Source of the DNA: an uncultured Pseudomonadota bacterium
Lineage (GTDB): Bacteria; Pseudomonadota; Gammaproteobacteria; Burkholderiales; SG8-39
NCBI GenBank assembly: GCA_903921325.1
Contig: CAIXPL010000004.1
Location: forward strand, 62,001 to 126,000
Length of the DNA: 64,000 bases
Direction of reading: 5' to 3'
Positions within the stretch are counted from its first letter, which is position 1; every line of letters begins with the position of its first letter. Shown here one piece after another: positions 34,696 through 45,167 of the stretch. The position numbers and the translations under genes are program-made. Under the pieces are notes generated by a model. That model was not told the DNA's origin. It saw only the letters and a program-made list of their open reading frames with translations, and did no database searches.

Positions 34696-36957
34696 TCAAC
34701 GATTGCGGCGCAATGCCTGCAACTGATCGCGTCCGGCCAGATACTGATTGGGCCAAGCCACGTCAGTGACACCCGCATCAGCCGCGGCATGCAGCGTGAA
34801 ATAGGGGTCAGCCAGATGGGGACGTGCCAGCGCGCACAAGTCGGCGCGGCCTGATGCAATCAGGGTATTGACCTGATCGGCCGTGGTGATGGCCCCGACC
34901 GCCATCGTGGCAATACCGGCCTCGAGGCGGATCTGCTCGGAGAACACGGCCTGGTACATGCGGCCATAGACCGGGCTTGAGGCCGGATCGGTCTGCCCGG
35001 TGGACACATCAACCAGATCGCACCCGTGCGATTTCAGGAGCCGGGCAATCTGCACCGAATCCTCGCCGGTCAATCCACCGGGTATCCAATCGGTTGCCGA
35101 CAATCGCACCGCCATCGGGCGATCAGCGGGCCACAGCGCGCGGCACGCATCGAATACCTCAAGCGGATAGCGCAGGCGGTTCTCCAGCGTCCCACCATAC
35201 TCATCGGTGCGCTGGTTGGTAATCGGCGAGATGAAGCTGCCCAGCAGATAACCGTGTGCCATGTGCACTTCCAGCATGTCAAAGCCGGCCTCGATCGCCA
35301 TCCGCGTCGCACGCTCGTACTGGCCACGCACCTCATCCATATCGCCGCGTGTCATCGCGTGCGGGGTCTGCGAGGTAGCGCTGAAATACGGGATGGGCGA
35401 GGGGGCGAGCAGCGGCCAGTTGCCCGCGGGCAAAGGCTCATCAATGGCCTCCCAAGCCAGTTGGGTTGAGCCTTTGCGTCCGGCGTGTCCCAATTGCAGA
35501 CAGATCTTCGCCGCGCTCTGACCGTGCACAAAATCAACGATCCGCCGCCAGGCGGTCACGTGCGCCGGGTCATACATGCCGGCGCAGCCTGGGGTGATGC
35601 GTGCCTCGGGTGCCACGCAGGTCATCTCGGTGTAGAGCAGTCCGGCACCGCCAATCGCCCGCGAGCCATAGTGGACCAGATGCCAGTCGCCCGGTGTGCC
35701 ATCAACGGCCGAGTACTGGCACATCGGCGACACCACCACCCGATTGGCAAGGTGCATCCGGCGCAAGTGAAACGGCGTGAACAGCGGCGGGCGATTGGTG
35801 AGCGCGGTTGACTCCTCCACCGCGACTTTTTGATTCCACCACTGTTCGACTTCGGCAACCACTTTGGGGTCGCGCAGGCGCAGGTTCTCCCAGGTGATCT
35901 GCTTGGAGCGTGACAGCAAGGAGAAATTGAACTGCACCGGATCCATCTTCCAGAAGCGAGCCACGTTCTCGAACCAGACCAGGCTCGTTTGTGCGGCATG
36001 CTGGATTTTTTCCACTTCCGGTCGCCGTGCCTGTTCATAGGCGGCCAGCGCCGCCGGGATATTGCCGGGCGAAGCGATGACCGATTTGTGCAGCGCGATC
36101 ACATCCTCAAGGGCCAGTTTGGTGCCCGACCCGATTGAATAATGCGCGGTGTGGGCGGCATCACCTACCAGCACCGTGTTCTCATGGCTCCAGTGGTCGC
36201 AATGAATATTCGGAAAATTGCGCCAATACGAGCGGTTGGTCAGCACCGGGTGGCCGTGCAACTCGTCAGAAAATAACTTTTCGCAGTACCGCGCTGTGGC
36301 CTGCTCATCTTCGATGGTCAAGCCCGATTTGCGAAACGCTTCATCGGTGGTCTCAAGGATGACCGTACACTGACCGCGCGTGAACTGGTACGCGTGGATG
36401 GCCCAGATACCACACTCGTTTTCCTTGAAGGCAAAGGTGAACCCCGGCAACGGTGTCTGTGCACCGAGCCAGCAGAACTTGTTCGGACGCAGACTGATGG
36501 TCGGTTTGAAGTGGGCCTTCCACGCCTCACGCACCGGACTGTTCACGCCATCCGAGGCGAGCACCAGATCGGCGTCACGATGGGTCTCGATACCCGCATC
36601 ACGGGTCTGGTAGCGAATCTCGACGCCCAGACTGCTCGCGCGGCGCTGCAAAATCTGCAGCAGGGTAAGGCGCTGCAATCCTGAGAAACCGTGCCCCGAG
36701 GAGCGCAGCACATGGCCCTTGTAGTGCGTATAGATATCGTCCCAGTAGGCGAAGTTGGCCGCCACCTCGGCGTGGGTCTGTTCATCTGCCTCACGCAGAT
36801 TGCCCAGCGTTTCATCGGACAGGACGATGCCAAAGCCGAACGTGTCATCAGGCCGGTTCTGCTCGAACACGGTGATCTGCGCATCCGGCATGGACTTGCG
36901 CATCAGGATCGAAAAGAACAGTCCGGCCGGACCACCGCCGATCACATCAACTTTCAT
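34696..36957 (-). CDS. Flavin monooxygenase/old-yellow-enzyme fusion (salicylyl-CoA 5-hydroxylase or 2-aminobenzoyl-CoA monooxygenase/reductase type)
   Basis: 753 residues from the ATG at 36957, which has a GGGGGA site upstream. N-terminal half: FAD monooxygenase with [15 protein letters not shown], the DG motif [14 protein letters not shown] and [20 protein letters not shown]. From about residue 390: an old-yellow-enzyme domain with [13 protein letters not shown] (YqjM-type Cys) and [11 protein letters not shown]. This natural fusion is known from 2-aminobenzoyl-CoA monooxygenase/reductase of Azoarcus evansii and from proteins named salicylyl-CoA 5-hydroxylase/oxidoreductase. It hydroxylates, and may then reduce, an aryl-CoA ring in the cytoplasm. 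The nearby CoA ligase and gentisate-type dioxygenase fit an aryl-CoA route. Which CoA ester is used is open. Confidence 0.88.
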   Translation of the reverse strand: MKVDVIGGGPAGLFFSILMRKSMPDAQITVFEQNRPDDTFGFGIVLSDETLGNLREADEQTHAEVAANFAYWDDIYTHYKGHVLRSSGHGFSGLQRLTLLQILQRRASSLGVEIRYQTRDAGIETHRDADLVLASDGVNSPVREAWKAHFKPTISLRPNKFCWLGAQTPLPGFTFAFKENECGIWAIHAYQFTRGQCTVILETTDEAFRKSGLTIEDEQATARYCEKLFSDELHGHPVLTNRSYWRNFPNIHCDHWSHENTVLVGDAAHTAHYSIGSGTKLALEDVIALHKSVIASPGNIPAALAAYEQARRPEVEKIQHAAQTSLVWFENVARFWKMDPVQFNFSLLSRSKQITWENLRLRDPKVVAEVEQWWNQKVAVEESTALTNRPPLFTPFHLRRMHLANRVVVSPMCQYSAVDGTPGDWHLVHYGSRAIGGAGLLYTEMTCVAPEARITPGCAGMYDPAHVTAWRRIVDFVHGQSAAKICLQLGHAGRKGSTQLAWEAIDEPLPAGNWPLLAPSPIPYFSATSQTPHAMTRGDMDEVRGQYERATRMAIEAGFDMLEVHMAHGYLLGSFISPITNQRTDEYGGTLENRLRYPLEVFDACRALWPADRPMAVRLSATDWIPGGLTGEDSVQIARLLKSHGCDLVDVSTGQTDPASSPVYGRMYQAVFSEQIRLEAGIATMAVGAITTADQVNTLIASGRADLCALARPHLADPYFTLHAAADAGVTDVAWPNQYLAGRDQLQALRRNR

Positions 36958-37047
36958 GATTCCCCCTGACCTGACCACGCCGGCTGTGCGGCGCAGGATC
37001 GTTGCTGTAGGCTACGCTGTATATCACAACCCGTTTCGGACCTGCTG

Positions 37048-38745
37048 ATGCCTGTCAACAAGCCGCGATCACGCCTGACGGTTGAAGGAATGGACCGTAC
37101 CCCGCACCGGACTTTTCTGCGTGCGATGGGTCTCGATGAGGAGGCGATGGCACGCCCGTTTGTCGGCGTGGTGAGCACTCAAGGCGAGAACACGCCCTGT
37201 TCACTTGGTCTGAAAACCCAGACCGAGGCGGCCAAGACCGGCGTGGTCATGGGCGGTGGCTGGCCGTTTGAATTCACCACCGTGTCGGTGTCCGACGGCC
37301 TGTCGATGAACCATCGCGGCATGCGCATGAGCCTGGTGTCACGCGAATTGATTGCCGATTCGGTCGAAGCGGTGGTGCGCGGTCATGCCTACGATGCCCT
37401 GGTTGGCTTCGGTGGCTGCGACAAGACCCTGCCCGGATTGATGATGGCCATGGTGCGGCTGAACTGTCCCAGCGTGTTCATGTATGGCGGGGCCATGCTG
37501 CCGGGCCAATGGCGCGGCGCACCAGTGAGTACCGTCAATGCCTATGAGGGCATCGGCGCGGTGATCGCCGGAACAATGAGCGAGGCCGATCTCGCGAGCA
37601 TGGAGGTGGCCTGTTCACCCACCGTGGGTGCCTGCCCCGGGCAGTTCACCGCCAACACCATGGCAATGGTGTCGGAGACTCTGGGGCTTGCCCTGCCGGG
37701 CACGGCAATGATGCCGGCCGTATTCAGCGAGCGGCTGGCGCTCGCGCGTGCCAGCGGACAGGCGGTGGTGCGTATTCTCGATGGTCACGGCCCCCTGCCG
37801 CGCGATCTGGTGACCCGCAAAAGCCTGGAGAACGCCTGCGCTGCCGTTGCCGCCACCGGCGGCTCGACCAACGCCGGATTGCATCTGCCGGCCATCGCGC
37901 ATGAAGCCGGCATCGTGTTCACTCTGGATGATGTCGCGGCGGTGTTTCAGCGCACGCCGCTGATAGCCGACTTGCAACCCGGTGGCCGCTACCTGGCCCG
38001 CGACCTGCACTACGCAGGCGGCGTGCAGGCGGTGCTGCGCGCCCTGCTCGATGGGGGCTATCTGCATGGCGATGCCCTCACCCTGTCAGGCGCCACACTG
38101 GCGCAATCCCTTGCCACAGCGCCCGGTCCGGATGGCGCGGTGGTACGCGCTACCGATCAGGCCCTGCATGCTACGGGCGGTGTCGTGGTGTTAAAAGGTA
38201 CTCTTGCGCCGCAGGGCGCGCTGGTAAAAATCGCCGGCCTCAAAACACTGGTCTTTGAAGGTCCGGCACGAGTGTTTGAGTGCGAGGAGGATTGCACCCA
38301 GGCTGTGCGCGAGCGCGCCTATGCCGCAGGCGATGTACTCATCATCCGCAACGAAGGACCGGTCGGTGGCCCGGGCATGCGCGAGATGCTGGGCACCACC
38401 GCCCTCATCTACGGTCAGGGCATGGGCGAACAGGTTGCCCTGATCACCGATGGCCGTTTCTCCGGCGCAACTCGTGGCCTGTGCATCGGCTATGTGGGTC
38501 CGGAAGCGGCCGCCGGCGGGCCGCTGGCCCTGGTGGTCGACGGCGACCGGGTGCGCATCGACTGCGCGCAGGCACGCCTTGATCTGCTGGTGAGCGAGGA
38601 TGAACTGGCGCGACGCGCGCTCCACTGGACACCGAATTTGCGCCAACCGCTGGCCGGTGTACTGGAAAAATATGCCCGGCTGGTGGGCCCTGCGTACCTG
38701 GGTGCAGTCACGCACAGCGGGAATATGGCGTGGCCCGAAGGCTAA
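37048..38745 (+). CDS. IlvD/Edd family dehydratase (dihydroxy-acid dehydratase-like)
   Basis: 565 residues, close to the 550-620 of the family. Iron-sulfur Cys are in [10 protein letters not shown] and [15 protein letters not shown]; the C-terminus has [10 protein letters not shown] and [10 protein letters not shown]. Family members dehydrate 2,3-dihydroxy acids (branched-chain amino-acid synthesis) or sugar acids. The location beside livHMGF and a hydroxypyruvate-isomerase-like gene, not beside ilv genes, makes a catabolic sugar-acid role possible. It is divergent from the monooxygenase fusion across 90 bp. Confidence 0.88.
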   Translation: MPVNKPRSRLTVEGMDRTPHRTFLRAMGLDEEAMARPFVGVVSTQGENTPCSLGLKTQTEAAKTGVVMGGGWPFEFTTVSVSDGLSMNHRGMRMSLVSRELIADSVEAVVRGHAYDALVGFGGCDKTLPGLMMAMVRLNCPSVFMYGGAMLPGQWRGAPVSTVNAYEGIGAVIAGTMSEADLASMEVACSPTVGACPGQFTANTMAMVSETLGLALPGTAMMPAVFSERLALARASGQAVVRILDGHGPLPRDLVTRKSLENACAAVAATGGSTNAGLHLPAIAHEAGIVFTLDDVAAVFQRTPLIADLQPGGRYLARDLHYAGGVQAVLRALLDGGYLHGDALTLSGATLAQSLATAPGPDGAVVRATDQALHATGGVVVLKGTLAPQGALVKIAGLKTLVFEGPARVFECEEDCTQAVRERAYAAGDVLIIRNEGPVGGPGMREMLGTTALIYGQGMGEQVALITDGRFSGATRGLCIGYVGPEAAAGGPLALVVDGDRVRIDCAQARLDLLVSEDELARRALHWTPNLRQPLAGVLEKYARLVGPAYLGAVTHSGNMAWPEG

Positions 38746-38898
38746 GCCCTGTCGGGGCGGTGCGGCCCGGGCGAGATGGCCACTCGGCCTCGGCTGTCCT
38801 GGCTGCCCCGAATAGCCGGGGGTGTCTATCCCGACCCGCCGCTGGGCTACAATCCGCGCGGCCGGGAAATTGAACCCACAGAGCGTCGCCAATCCACC

Positions 38899-39819
38899 AT
38901 GTCAGGTTTGTTTCTATTCGAACAGGGACTCAACGGACTGCAGTTCGGGCTGATGCTATTCCTGCTGGCCGCCGGTCTCACGCTGGTGTTCGGCATCATG
39001 GACATGATCAACCTGGCGCACGGCTCGCTCTACATGCTGGGGGCCTATCTGACTGCGTCTATTGCCGAGGCCAGTGGCTCATTTCTGATCGCCGTACCCA
39101 TTGCATTGGTCGCCACCGCGCTGATCGGGATGGCCCTCGAGCTGGCCGTACTACGCAAACTCTATGCGCGCGACCACATGTCGCAGGTGCTCGCCACCTT
39201 CGCCATCATCCTGATTGCCAATGACGCGGTGCGCATGATCTGGGGCGCGCAGCCGGTCTCGCTCAATACGCCCGCCGCATTGTCAGGCCCGATCGATCTG
39301 TTCCCCGGCATGAGCTATTCGGCCTATCGACTCACCATCATCGTGGTCGGTTTGATCGTGGCTGCGCTGCTCTATCTTCTGGTGACCCGTACGCGCACCG
39401 GCATGCTGGTGCGCGCCGGCGCCTCCAACCGCGAAATGGCCACCGCAATGGGGGTCAACATCAAACTGCTGTTTACCTGCGTCTTCGGCTTTGGCGCCGC
39501 CCTGTGCGCACTGGCCGGCGCCATGCTCGGTCCAATCCTCGCCGTTCAGGTGGGTATGGGGGAGGACATCCTGATTCTTGCATTTGTTGTCATTGTCATC
39601 GGCGGCATAGGCTCGATCCGTGGCGCCTTGGTGGGCGCTTTGCTCGTGGGCGTGGTCGACACCATGGGTCGCACCTTTCTACCCATGATATTGCGGGCGA
39701 TCTTCTCGCCAGTGGTCGCCTCCAACGCGGGGCCGGCGCTCGCCTCGATCCTGATCTATGTGTTGATGGCCGCGGTGCTGTTCTGGCGCCCGCAAGGCCT
39801 GTTCCCGGCGCGGGGCTAG
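38899..39819 (+). CDS. livH: Branched-chain amino acid-type ABC permease LivH
   Basis: 306 residues from the ATG at 38899. A LivH-type hydrophobic protein with about eight membrane segments; landmarks are LTLVFGIMDMINLAHGSLYM near the start and VVIVIGGIGSIRGALVGALL near the end. It is part of an inner-membrane channel for amino acids, urea or aromatic acids. First gene of a livHMGF operon with tight spacing and overlaps. An in-frame ATG at 38776 lacks conserved sequence. Confidence 0.9.
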   Translation: MSGLFLFEQGLNGLQFGLMLFLLAAGLTLVFGIMDMINLAHGSLYMLGAYLTASIAEASGSFLIAVPIALVATALIGMALELAVLRKLYARDHMSQVLATFAIILIANDAVRMIWGAQPVSLNTPAALSGPIDLFPGMSYSAYRLTIIVVGLIVAALLYLLVTRTRTGMLVRAGASNREMATAMGVNIKLLFTCVFGFGAALCALAGAMLGPILAVQVGMGEDILILAFVVIVIGGIGSIRGALVGALLVGVVDTMGRTFLPMILRAIFSPVVASNAGPALASILIYVLMAAVLFWRPQGLFPARG

Positions 39820-39822
39820 CCG

Positions 39823-40773
39823 ATGCCACGCATCCTGCCCTGGGTAGCCCTTGCACTGGCGATTGCCTTTCCGCTGGTAGCCGAGCAGTTCGATCTGGGC
39901 TTCTATGTAAGCTTTGCCAGCCGCGTAATGATCTACGCGATCGCCGCAACCAGCCTGAACCTGATTCTGGGCTATGGCGGCATGGTGAGCTTCGGTCACG
40001 CGGCGTTCTTCGGGGCTGGCGCCTATACCGTGGCGATCGCAATGACCTACGGCCTCGATTCGGCATGGCTCGCCTGGCCACTGGCCATGCTGGTGGCGGC
40101 GGCTGTCGCGCTGCTGATCGGTGCGCTGTCGCTGCGCACGCGTGGGGTCTATTTCATCATGATCACGCTCGCGTTCGCGCAAATGATGTTCTATGTATTT
40201 ATCGGCCTGAAGGCCTATGGCGGTGAAGAAGGACTCAATCTGCCGCATCGCTCGGTGATCGGCTTCGGTCTCAACCTGAAAGACGATGCAAGCTTCTACT
40301 ACGTGGTGCTCGCCCTGCTGGTCGGCACGCTCGTGCTGTTGCAGCGTCTGGTCAATGCACGCTTTGGTCGCGTGCTGCAGGCCATACGCGAGAACGAATC
40401 GCGCATGGAAACCATTGGTTATGCGACCTATCGCTACAAACTGTGCGCCTTTGTGATTGCCGGCACGGTGTGCGGACTGGCCGGTGCGCTGATCGCCAAT
40501 CAGACCCGCTATGTGAATCCGAACCTGATGCACTGGGTGATATCGGGTGACATGATGATCATGATCATCCTGGGCGGACTCGCCTATCGCTATGGCGGCC
40601 TGCTGGGTGCGATCGTCATGCTCGTACTCGATGAAGCGATTTCGCCCTACACCACCTATTCCAAGTTTGTCATCGGTTTTGTGCTGCTCGCGGTGGTCCT
40701 GTTTGCACCGCGCGGTCTTGCTGCCTTGTTCGATCGCAAGACAGCCACCCAGCCTGCAAAGGCGGTGCCATGA
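39823..40773 (+). CDS. livM: Branched-chain amino acid-type ABC permease LivM
   Basis: 316 residues, highly hydrophobic. LivM landmarks: AATSLNLILGYGGMVSFGHA, GVYFIMITLAFAQM and the ENESRMETIGY coupling loop. It pairs with LivH. It starts 3 bases after livH and overlaps livG by 4 bases. Confidence 0.9.
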   Translation: MPRILPWVALALAIAFPLVAEQFDLGFYVSFASRVMIYAIAATSLNLILGYGGMVSFGHAAFFGAGAYTVAIAMTYGLDSAWLAWPLAMLVAAAVALLIGALSLRTRGVYFIMITLAFAQMMFYVFIGLKAYGGEEGLNLPHRSVIGFGLNLKDDASFYYVVLALLVGTLVLLQRLVNARFGRVLQAIRENESRMETIGYATYRYKLCAFVIAGTVCGLAGALIANQTRYVNPNLMHWVISGDMMIMIILGGLAYRYGGLLGAIVMLVLDEAISPYTTYSKFVIGFVLLAVVLFAPRGLAALFDRKTATQPAKAVP

Positions 40774-41537
40774 GCAAGAGCGTGCTCGAGGTGCGCGGCT
40801 TGTGTAAGCGCTTTGGCGGTCTGGTGGCCACCGATCAGGTCGATCTCGCGGTCCATTCTGGCGAAGTGCATGCGCTAATCGGACCCAATGGAGCAGGCAA
40901 GACCACGCTTGTCCATCAACTCTCGGGCACGCTGCCCCCTGATTCAGGCGACATCCTGTTCAAGGGCCAGGTGGTCACGCGCATGAGTGCGCATGCGCGC
41001 GCATTGCGCGGCCTGGTGCGCTCATACCAGATCACCAGCATTTTTCGCAGCCACAGCGTGATCGACAATATCGTGCTCGCGGTACAGGCCCGCTCCGGGT
41101 CGAGCTTTCGCTACTGGCGACCGGTCAGTGCTGAGCGCGCGCTCTATACCGAGGCCACGAGCATACTTGAGCGCATCGGTCTGCAGGACAAGGCTGCTAC
41201 CCGTGCTGCGATTCTGGCGCATGGCGAGCAACGCCAGCTGGAACTCGGGCTGGCTCTGGCCACCAAGCCCTCGATGCTGCTGCTCGATGAGCCTATGGCG
41301 GGCATGGGTCCGGAGGAGTCTGAGCGCTTGATCCCCCTGATTGCCAGCCTGCGCGGTGAACTGTCGATTCTGCTCATCGAGCACGATATGGGCGCGGTGT
41401 TTCGTCTGGCCGACCGCATTTCGGTGTTGGTATCGGGCCGTGTGATCGCGACCGGCGTGCCGGACCAGATCCGTGCAAATCCGGACGTGCGGCGCGCTTA
41501 TCTGGGCGATGACATGCCAGGGCAGGTGATCGCATGA
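40770..41537 (+). CDS. livG: ABC ATP-binding protein LivG
   Basis: 255 residues. Walker A GPNGAGKTTL, LivG-specific VRSYQITSIFRSHSVIDNI, and Walker B MLLLDEPMAGMGPEE followed by LLIEHDMGAVFRLADRI. The signature region reads LAHGEQRQLELGLAL, the variant usual in LivG. It overlaps livM and livF by 4 bases each. Confidence 0.92.
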   Translation: MSKSVLEVRGLCKRFGGLVATDQVDLAVHSGEVHALIGPNGAGKTTLVHQLSGTLPPDSGDILFKGQVVTRMSAHARALRGLVRSYQITSIFRSHSVIDNIVLAVQARSGSSFRYWRPVSAERALYTEATSILERIGLQDKAATRAAILAHGEQRQLELGLALATKPSMLLLDEPMAGMGPEESERLIPLIASLRGELSILLIEHDMGAVFRLADRISVLVSGRVIATGVPDQIRANPDVRRAYLGDDMPGQVIA

Positions 41538-42247
41538 GCACGCCACTGCTTGAAGTCACCGGTCTGCAAACTGCCTATGGGTCAAGCCAGGTGCTGTTTG
41601 GAATCGACCTCACGATCGCTGCGGGCGAAGTGGCGACCCTGCTCGGGCGCAATGGCATGGGCAAGACCACGACCCTGCGCTCGATCACCGGATTGACGCG
41701 GGCGCGCGCCGGTTCGATTCGCTTTCGCGGCACGGCGATTGAATCGCTGGCCGCGGACCGCATCGCGCGCATGGGCGTGGCACTGGTCCCCGAGGGTCGG
41801 CAGATATTTCCGAACTTGAGCGTGCGCGAGAATCTGGTGGCCTTTGCCGCCAATCGCAACGGCACGCAGGCGCCGTGGACGCTCGATCGCGTGTTCGAGT
41901 TCTTTCCGCGTCTGGCCGAGCGTGCGAGCAACATGGGCAACCAGCTATCGGGCGGCGAGCAGCAGATGCTTGCGATCGGCCGCGCGCTGATGACCAATCC
42001 TCACCTGCTCATCCTCGATGAGGCCACCGAAGGGCTTGCCCCTCTGGTACGTGAGGAAATCTGGCGCTGCCTGAGTGCACTCAAAGGCAGTGGTCAGACC
42101 ATTCTGGTAATCGACAAGTATGTCGAGCGACTGATCCAGATCGCCGACCATCACACGATCATCGAGCGTGGACGGGTGGCATGGCATGGCTCATCGGCGG
42201 CGCTCGATGCCGATCATGACCTGTGGCATCGCTATCTCGGGGTCTAG
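41534..42247 (+). CDS. livF: ABC ATP-binding protein LivF
   Basis: 237 residues. Walker [12 protein letters not shown], signature [15 protein letters not shown], Walker [16 protein letters not shown]. Last gene of livHMGF; no periplasmic binding-protein gene belongs to the set in this window. Its TAG stop overlaps the stop of the convergent gene on the other strand within CTAG (42244-42247). Confidence 0.92.
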   Translation: MSTPLLEVTGLQTAYGSSQVLFGIDLTIAAGEVATLLGRNGMGKTTTLRSITGLTRARAGSIRFRGTAIESLAADRIARMGVALVPEGRQIFPNLSVRENLVAFAANRNGTQAPWTLDRVFEFFPRLAERASNMGNQLSGGEQQMLAIGRALMTNPHLLILDEATEGLAPLVREEIWRCLSALKGSGQTILVIDKYVERLIQIADHHTIIERGRVAWHGSSAALDADHDLWHRYLGV

Positions 42248-43026
42248 TGGCCCCGCAGTGTCTTCAACCAGCCCAAGCCAGCGCGGGTTCCTGAGCGTGG
42301 CCGATATTCGCAGCCGATCCAGCCTTGATAGCCCAGTTCATCGATCAAGCGGAATAGATACGGGTAGTTGATTTCGCCATCGTCGGGTTCGTGACGACCC
42401 GGTACCCCGGCAATTTGCATGTGACCGATGAGCGGCATTTGATCGCGGATACGGGTGGCCAGATCACCTTCGACGATCTGGCAGTGATACAGATCCATTT
42501 GCACGTGCAGATTGTCCGCTCCCACTTCAGTCACGATGGCGCGCGCTTCGGCCTGTGTGTTCAGAAAATATCCGGGAATGTCACGCGGGTTGATCGGTTC
42601 GATGGTGATCATGAGACCGGCGGCCCGCGCCGCCTGTGCCGCCGCGCGCAAATTGGTCACGTAAGTTTCGCGCATGCGCACGCGATCGGCGCCCGCCGGC
42701 GCAATGCCGGCGAGCAGGTGAATGCGCGGGCAATGCAGTATTCGGGCCGCCTCAATCGCCTGCGCAAACAGTGCCTGACATTGCAGCTCGCGGCCCGGCA
42801 GCGCGGCCAGACCGCGCTCCCCCGATTCCCAATCACCCGGTGCGCAATTGAACAGCACCTGTTGCAGTTGATGCGTGCGCAACCGGGCAGCCACGGCGTT
42901 GAGGTCGAGCCCGGTCGGAAACAACCACTCAACGGCCGCAAAGCCATCTTCCGCGGCAAGCGCAAATCGTTCCAGAAAAGGCACCTCGGTATACATGAAC
43001 GACAGGTTCGCAGCAAAGCGGGGCAT
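42244..43026 (-). CDS. Hydroxypyruvate isomerase-like TIM-barrel protein (Hyi/OtnI family)
   Basis: 260 residues. AP-endonuclease-type TIM barrel: [20 protein letters not shown] at the start, [49 protein letters not shown] and IGCEYRP. The Glu, Asp, His and Glu in these motifs are the usual metal ligands. It interconverts hydroxypyruvate and tartronate semialdehyde, or 2-oxotetronates in the OtnI branch. It converges on livF with overlapping stops. A 14-bp tandem repeat lies 50 bp upstream of its start. Confidence 0.88.
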   Translation of the reverse strand: MPRFAANLSFMYTEVPFLERFALAAEDGFAAVEWLFPTGLDLNAVAARLRTHQLQQVLFNCAPGDWESGERGLAALPGRELQCQALFAQAIEAARILHCPRIHLLAGIAPAGADRVRMRETYVTNLRAAAQAARAAGLMITIEPINPRDIPGYFLNTQAEARAIVTEVGADNLHVQMDLYHCQIVEGDLATRIRDQMPLIGHMQIAGVPGRHEPDDGEINYPYLFRLIDELGYQGWIGCEYRPRSGTRAGLGWLKTLRGH

Positions 43027-43335
43027 GAGCGCTCCAGAGTCAGACGGTAACGGGTGAGGCTAGCAACGATACGCCGTGTGTCGTGCCCTGTGTGTCGTGC
43101 CCTGTGTGTCGTGCCCTGTGTGTCGTGCCCTGTGTGTCGTGCCCGATCTGGCATGCGTGCCAAGTCGTTCGCGGGGCGGTGCGGGGGCAAGGCGCAGGCA
43201 AGGCCGCGGCACGCCAGATCTCATCCTTTCGATTCGAATCGACCGGCGCACCGCGTGCTACACCACGTTCTGCCAGGTTTCTACGCTCTGGTATCCTCAT
43301 CGTTCGAGTCGAGCCGATCGTAAGGAGGGGCCGCC
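43027..43335. other. Divergent intergenic region with tandem repeat
   Basis: About 310 bp between a hydroxypyruvate-isomerase-like gene and a Rieske oxygenase gene, both reading outward. It carries the 14-bp tandem repeat (43076-43144). The remainder has no recognisable gene; AAGGAGGGG at 43323-43331 is the ribosome-binding site of the Rieske gene. Confidence 0.6.
43076..43144. repeat. 14-bp tandem repeat, 4.9 copies
   Basis: The unit GTGTGTCGTGCCCT is repeated four times perfectly with a fifth copy missing its last base. Period 14 is not a multiple of three, so it is not coding. It sits in the promoter region of two divergent genes and could vary in length by slippage. Confidence 0.9.
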
Positions 43336-44649
43336 ATGCCCAGAGACGCAGAGAGTGATATTCGCAGCCTGGTCGAACCGGACCGGGTGCATCGCCGGGC
43401 CTATAGCGATCCGGATATTTTTGAACGCGAAATCGCTCAGATCTTCGAGAAAACCTGGATCTACGCCGGGCACGAGACACAAGTACCCAATCCCGGTGAT
43501 TACTGGCAGTTCCAGATCGGTCGGCAACCACTCGTGATGGTGCGCGGCAACGGCGATGAGATCCATGTGCTGTACAACCGCTGTCCGCATCGCGGGGTGC
43601 AGGTCTGTGGCAGTCGCCATGGCAATGGTGGTGACGCACTCACCTGCCCGTATCACGCCTGGCGTTTTCATTACGACGGTTCGCTTGAATCGGTGCCGCT
43701 TGAGGCGGGCTATCGCGACACGCGGTTTGCCGCAAACAAGGGCGACTTCGGCATGAAGCGGGTCGCACGGGTACAGCGCTATCGTGGCTTTGTATTCGCG
43801 AGTCTGGATCCGCGTGGCCCTGATCTGGTCGAATGGCTGGGCGAGGCCAGGGTCGCCTTCGATGATATTTGCGATCGCTCACCGGTGGGCCGGGTCGAGG
43901 TGGTGCCAAACTGCTTTCGTGTCATTCAGCGGTCGAACTGGAAGTTCTTCATGGAGAACCAGCTCGACGCGGTGCACCCTTCCGTCACCCATATGTCGAC
44001 CGGTTATGCTGCGGCTGAAGTCGAGCGCAAACTGAAACGCGAAACGGGCAGCCAGCCCCTGCACTATCACTACCTGTCGGCCTTCACGACGCCATTTGAG
44101 AAGTGGGACCAGCTTGAGACGGCCGGCTATCCCTATGGCCATACGACCCTCGGTGGCTATATGGGCCTGCGCCCGAGCGATCCTGACACCTTGGCGCACG
44201 AGAAGATCCTCGCCCAAGCCTACGGTGAGCAACGCAAGGAAGAAATCCTTGGGCGCAATATCCACCATGTGCTGATCTACCCATCGATCTCCGTGCAATC
44301 GCCCTTGCAGCAATTGCGCGCGATACGACCGATCAGCCATAACCGCACCTTGTCGGAGATCTGGCATTTCCGCCTGGTCGGGGCACCTGAGGCGATCTAC
44401 CGGCGTTCGCTGTGGTACTACAACCTGGTGAATTCACCGGCCACCATGATCAATGCCGATGACCTGGAGAACTGGCAGCGCGGCCAGTTCGGTCTGTCCT
44501 CCGATGGTGGCGACTGGGTGAGCTTTCATCGTGACTACGGTCGTGACACCGACGCCAATGGCGAGCTGCATTCGACCAATGGTTGCAGCGAGCTACCGAT
44601 GCGCGCGCAGTTTCGCGCCTGGGTCAACTATCTCACTGCCACGGAGTAA
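43336..44649 (+). CDS. Rieske aromatic-ring-hydroxylating oxygenase, alpha subunit
   Basis: 437 residues. Rieske cluster ligands Cys83/His85 (NRCPHRGVQVC) and Cys104/His107 (TCPYHAWRF). Catalytic mononuclear iron site in ENQLDAVHPSVTHM, with Asp211 bridging and His214/His219 as ligands. It inserts oxygen into an aromatic ring with electrons from a reductase. It has a strong AAGGAGGGG ribosome-binding site and is followed after 2 bases by the beta subunit. No ferredoxin or reductase gene is adjacent. Closest in character to the benzoate/salicylate-type two-subunit enzymes. Confidence 0.92.
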   Translation: MPRDAESDIRSLVEPDRVHRRAYSDPDIFEREIAQIFEKTWIYAGHETQVPNPGDYWQFQIGRQPLVMVRGNGDEIHVLYNRCPHRGVQVCGSRHGNGGDALTCPYHAWRFHYDGSLESVPLEAGYRDTRFAANKGDFGMKRVARVQRYRGFVFASLDPRGPDLVEWLGEARVAFDDICDRSPVGRVEVVPNCFRVIQRSNWKFFMENQLDAVHPSVTHMSTGYAAAEVERKLKRETGSQPLHYHYLSAFTTPFEKWDQLETAGYPYGHTTLGGYMGLRPSDPDTLAHEKILAQAYGEQRKEEILGRNIHHVLIYPSISVQSPLQQLRAIRPISHNRTLSEIWHFRLVGAPEAIYRRSLWYYNLVNSPATMINADDLENWQRGQFGLSSDGGDWVSFHRDYGRDTDANGELHSTNGCSELPMRAQFRAWVNYLTATE

Positions 44650-44651
44650 TC

Positions 44652-45167
44652 ATGGCCGAGCACATCACCGCGGCGTCTGGCGCCGACCTTGCGACCTACC
44701 ACGACGTGTCGCAATTTCTCTTCCAGCAATCCCATCTGCTCGACAGCAAGCGCTGGCAAGACTACATCGACCTGTTCACAGAAGACGGTTTGTACTGGAT
44801 GCCTCCGGCACCGCATTACACCACCTGGGATGGCACGCCCTCGATTTTCATCGAGGACCGCGATCTGATGACGGTGCGCATGAAACGGGTATCGCATCCC
44901 AATGCCTGGTCACAGCAAGCCGAATGGGCGACCAATCACGTGGTGTCCAATATCGTCATCCAGGGGACCGATGCAGGATCAGGCGATCTGCTGGTGCAAT
45001 CGCGCTTTCACATGCTCGAGGTCAGGCGTGACGATGTTCGCCATTTTGCCGGCACCTATCAACACCGTCTGCGCAAGCTCGATGGCCACTGGCGCATTGC
45101 CTCGCAACGGGTCGACATGGTGAATGCCCAGGCCGCGTACGAATACGTGTTGCAGATCTGGGTATGA
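44652..45167 (+). CDS. Rieske oxygenase beta subunit
   Basis: 171 residues from the ATG at 44652. Typical NTF2-like small subunit: QSHLLDSKRWQDYIDLFTED then GLYWMPP, SIFIEDRDLMTVRMKR and a C-terminal ASQRVDMVNAQ. It gives structural support to the alpha subunit. It overlaps the following solute-binding-like gene by 4 bases. Confidence 0.9.
   Translation: MAEHITAASGADLATYHDVSQFLFQQSHLLDSKRWQDYIDLFTEDGLYWMPPAPHYTTWDGTPSIFIEDRDLMTVRMKRVSHPNAWSQQAEWATNHVVSNIVIQGTDAGSGDLLVQSRFHMLEVRRDDVRHFAGTYQHRLRKLDGHWRIASQRVDMVNAQAAYEYVLQIWV

Noticed and set aside
43076-43144. Possible CRISPR-like array
   Set aside because: Units are directly adjacent with no spacers and only 14 bp, so it is a simple tandem repeat.
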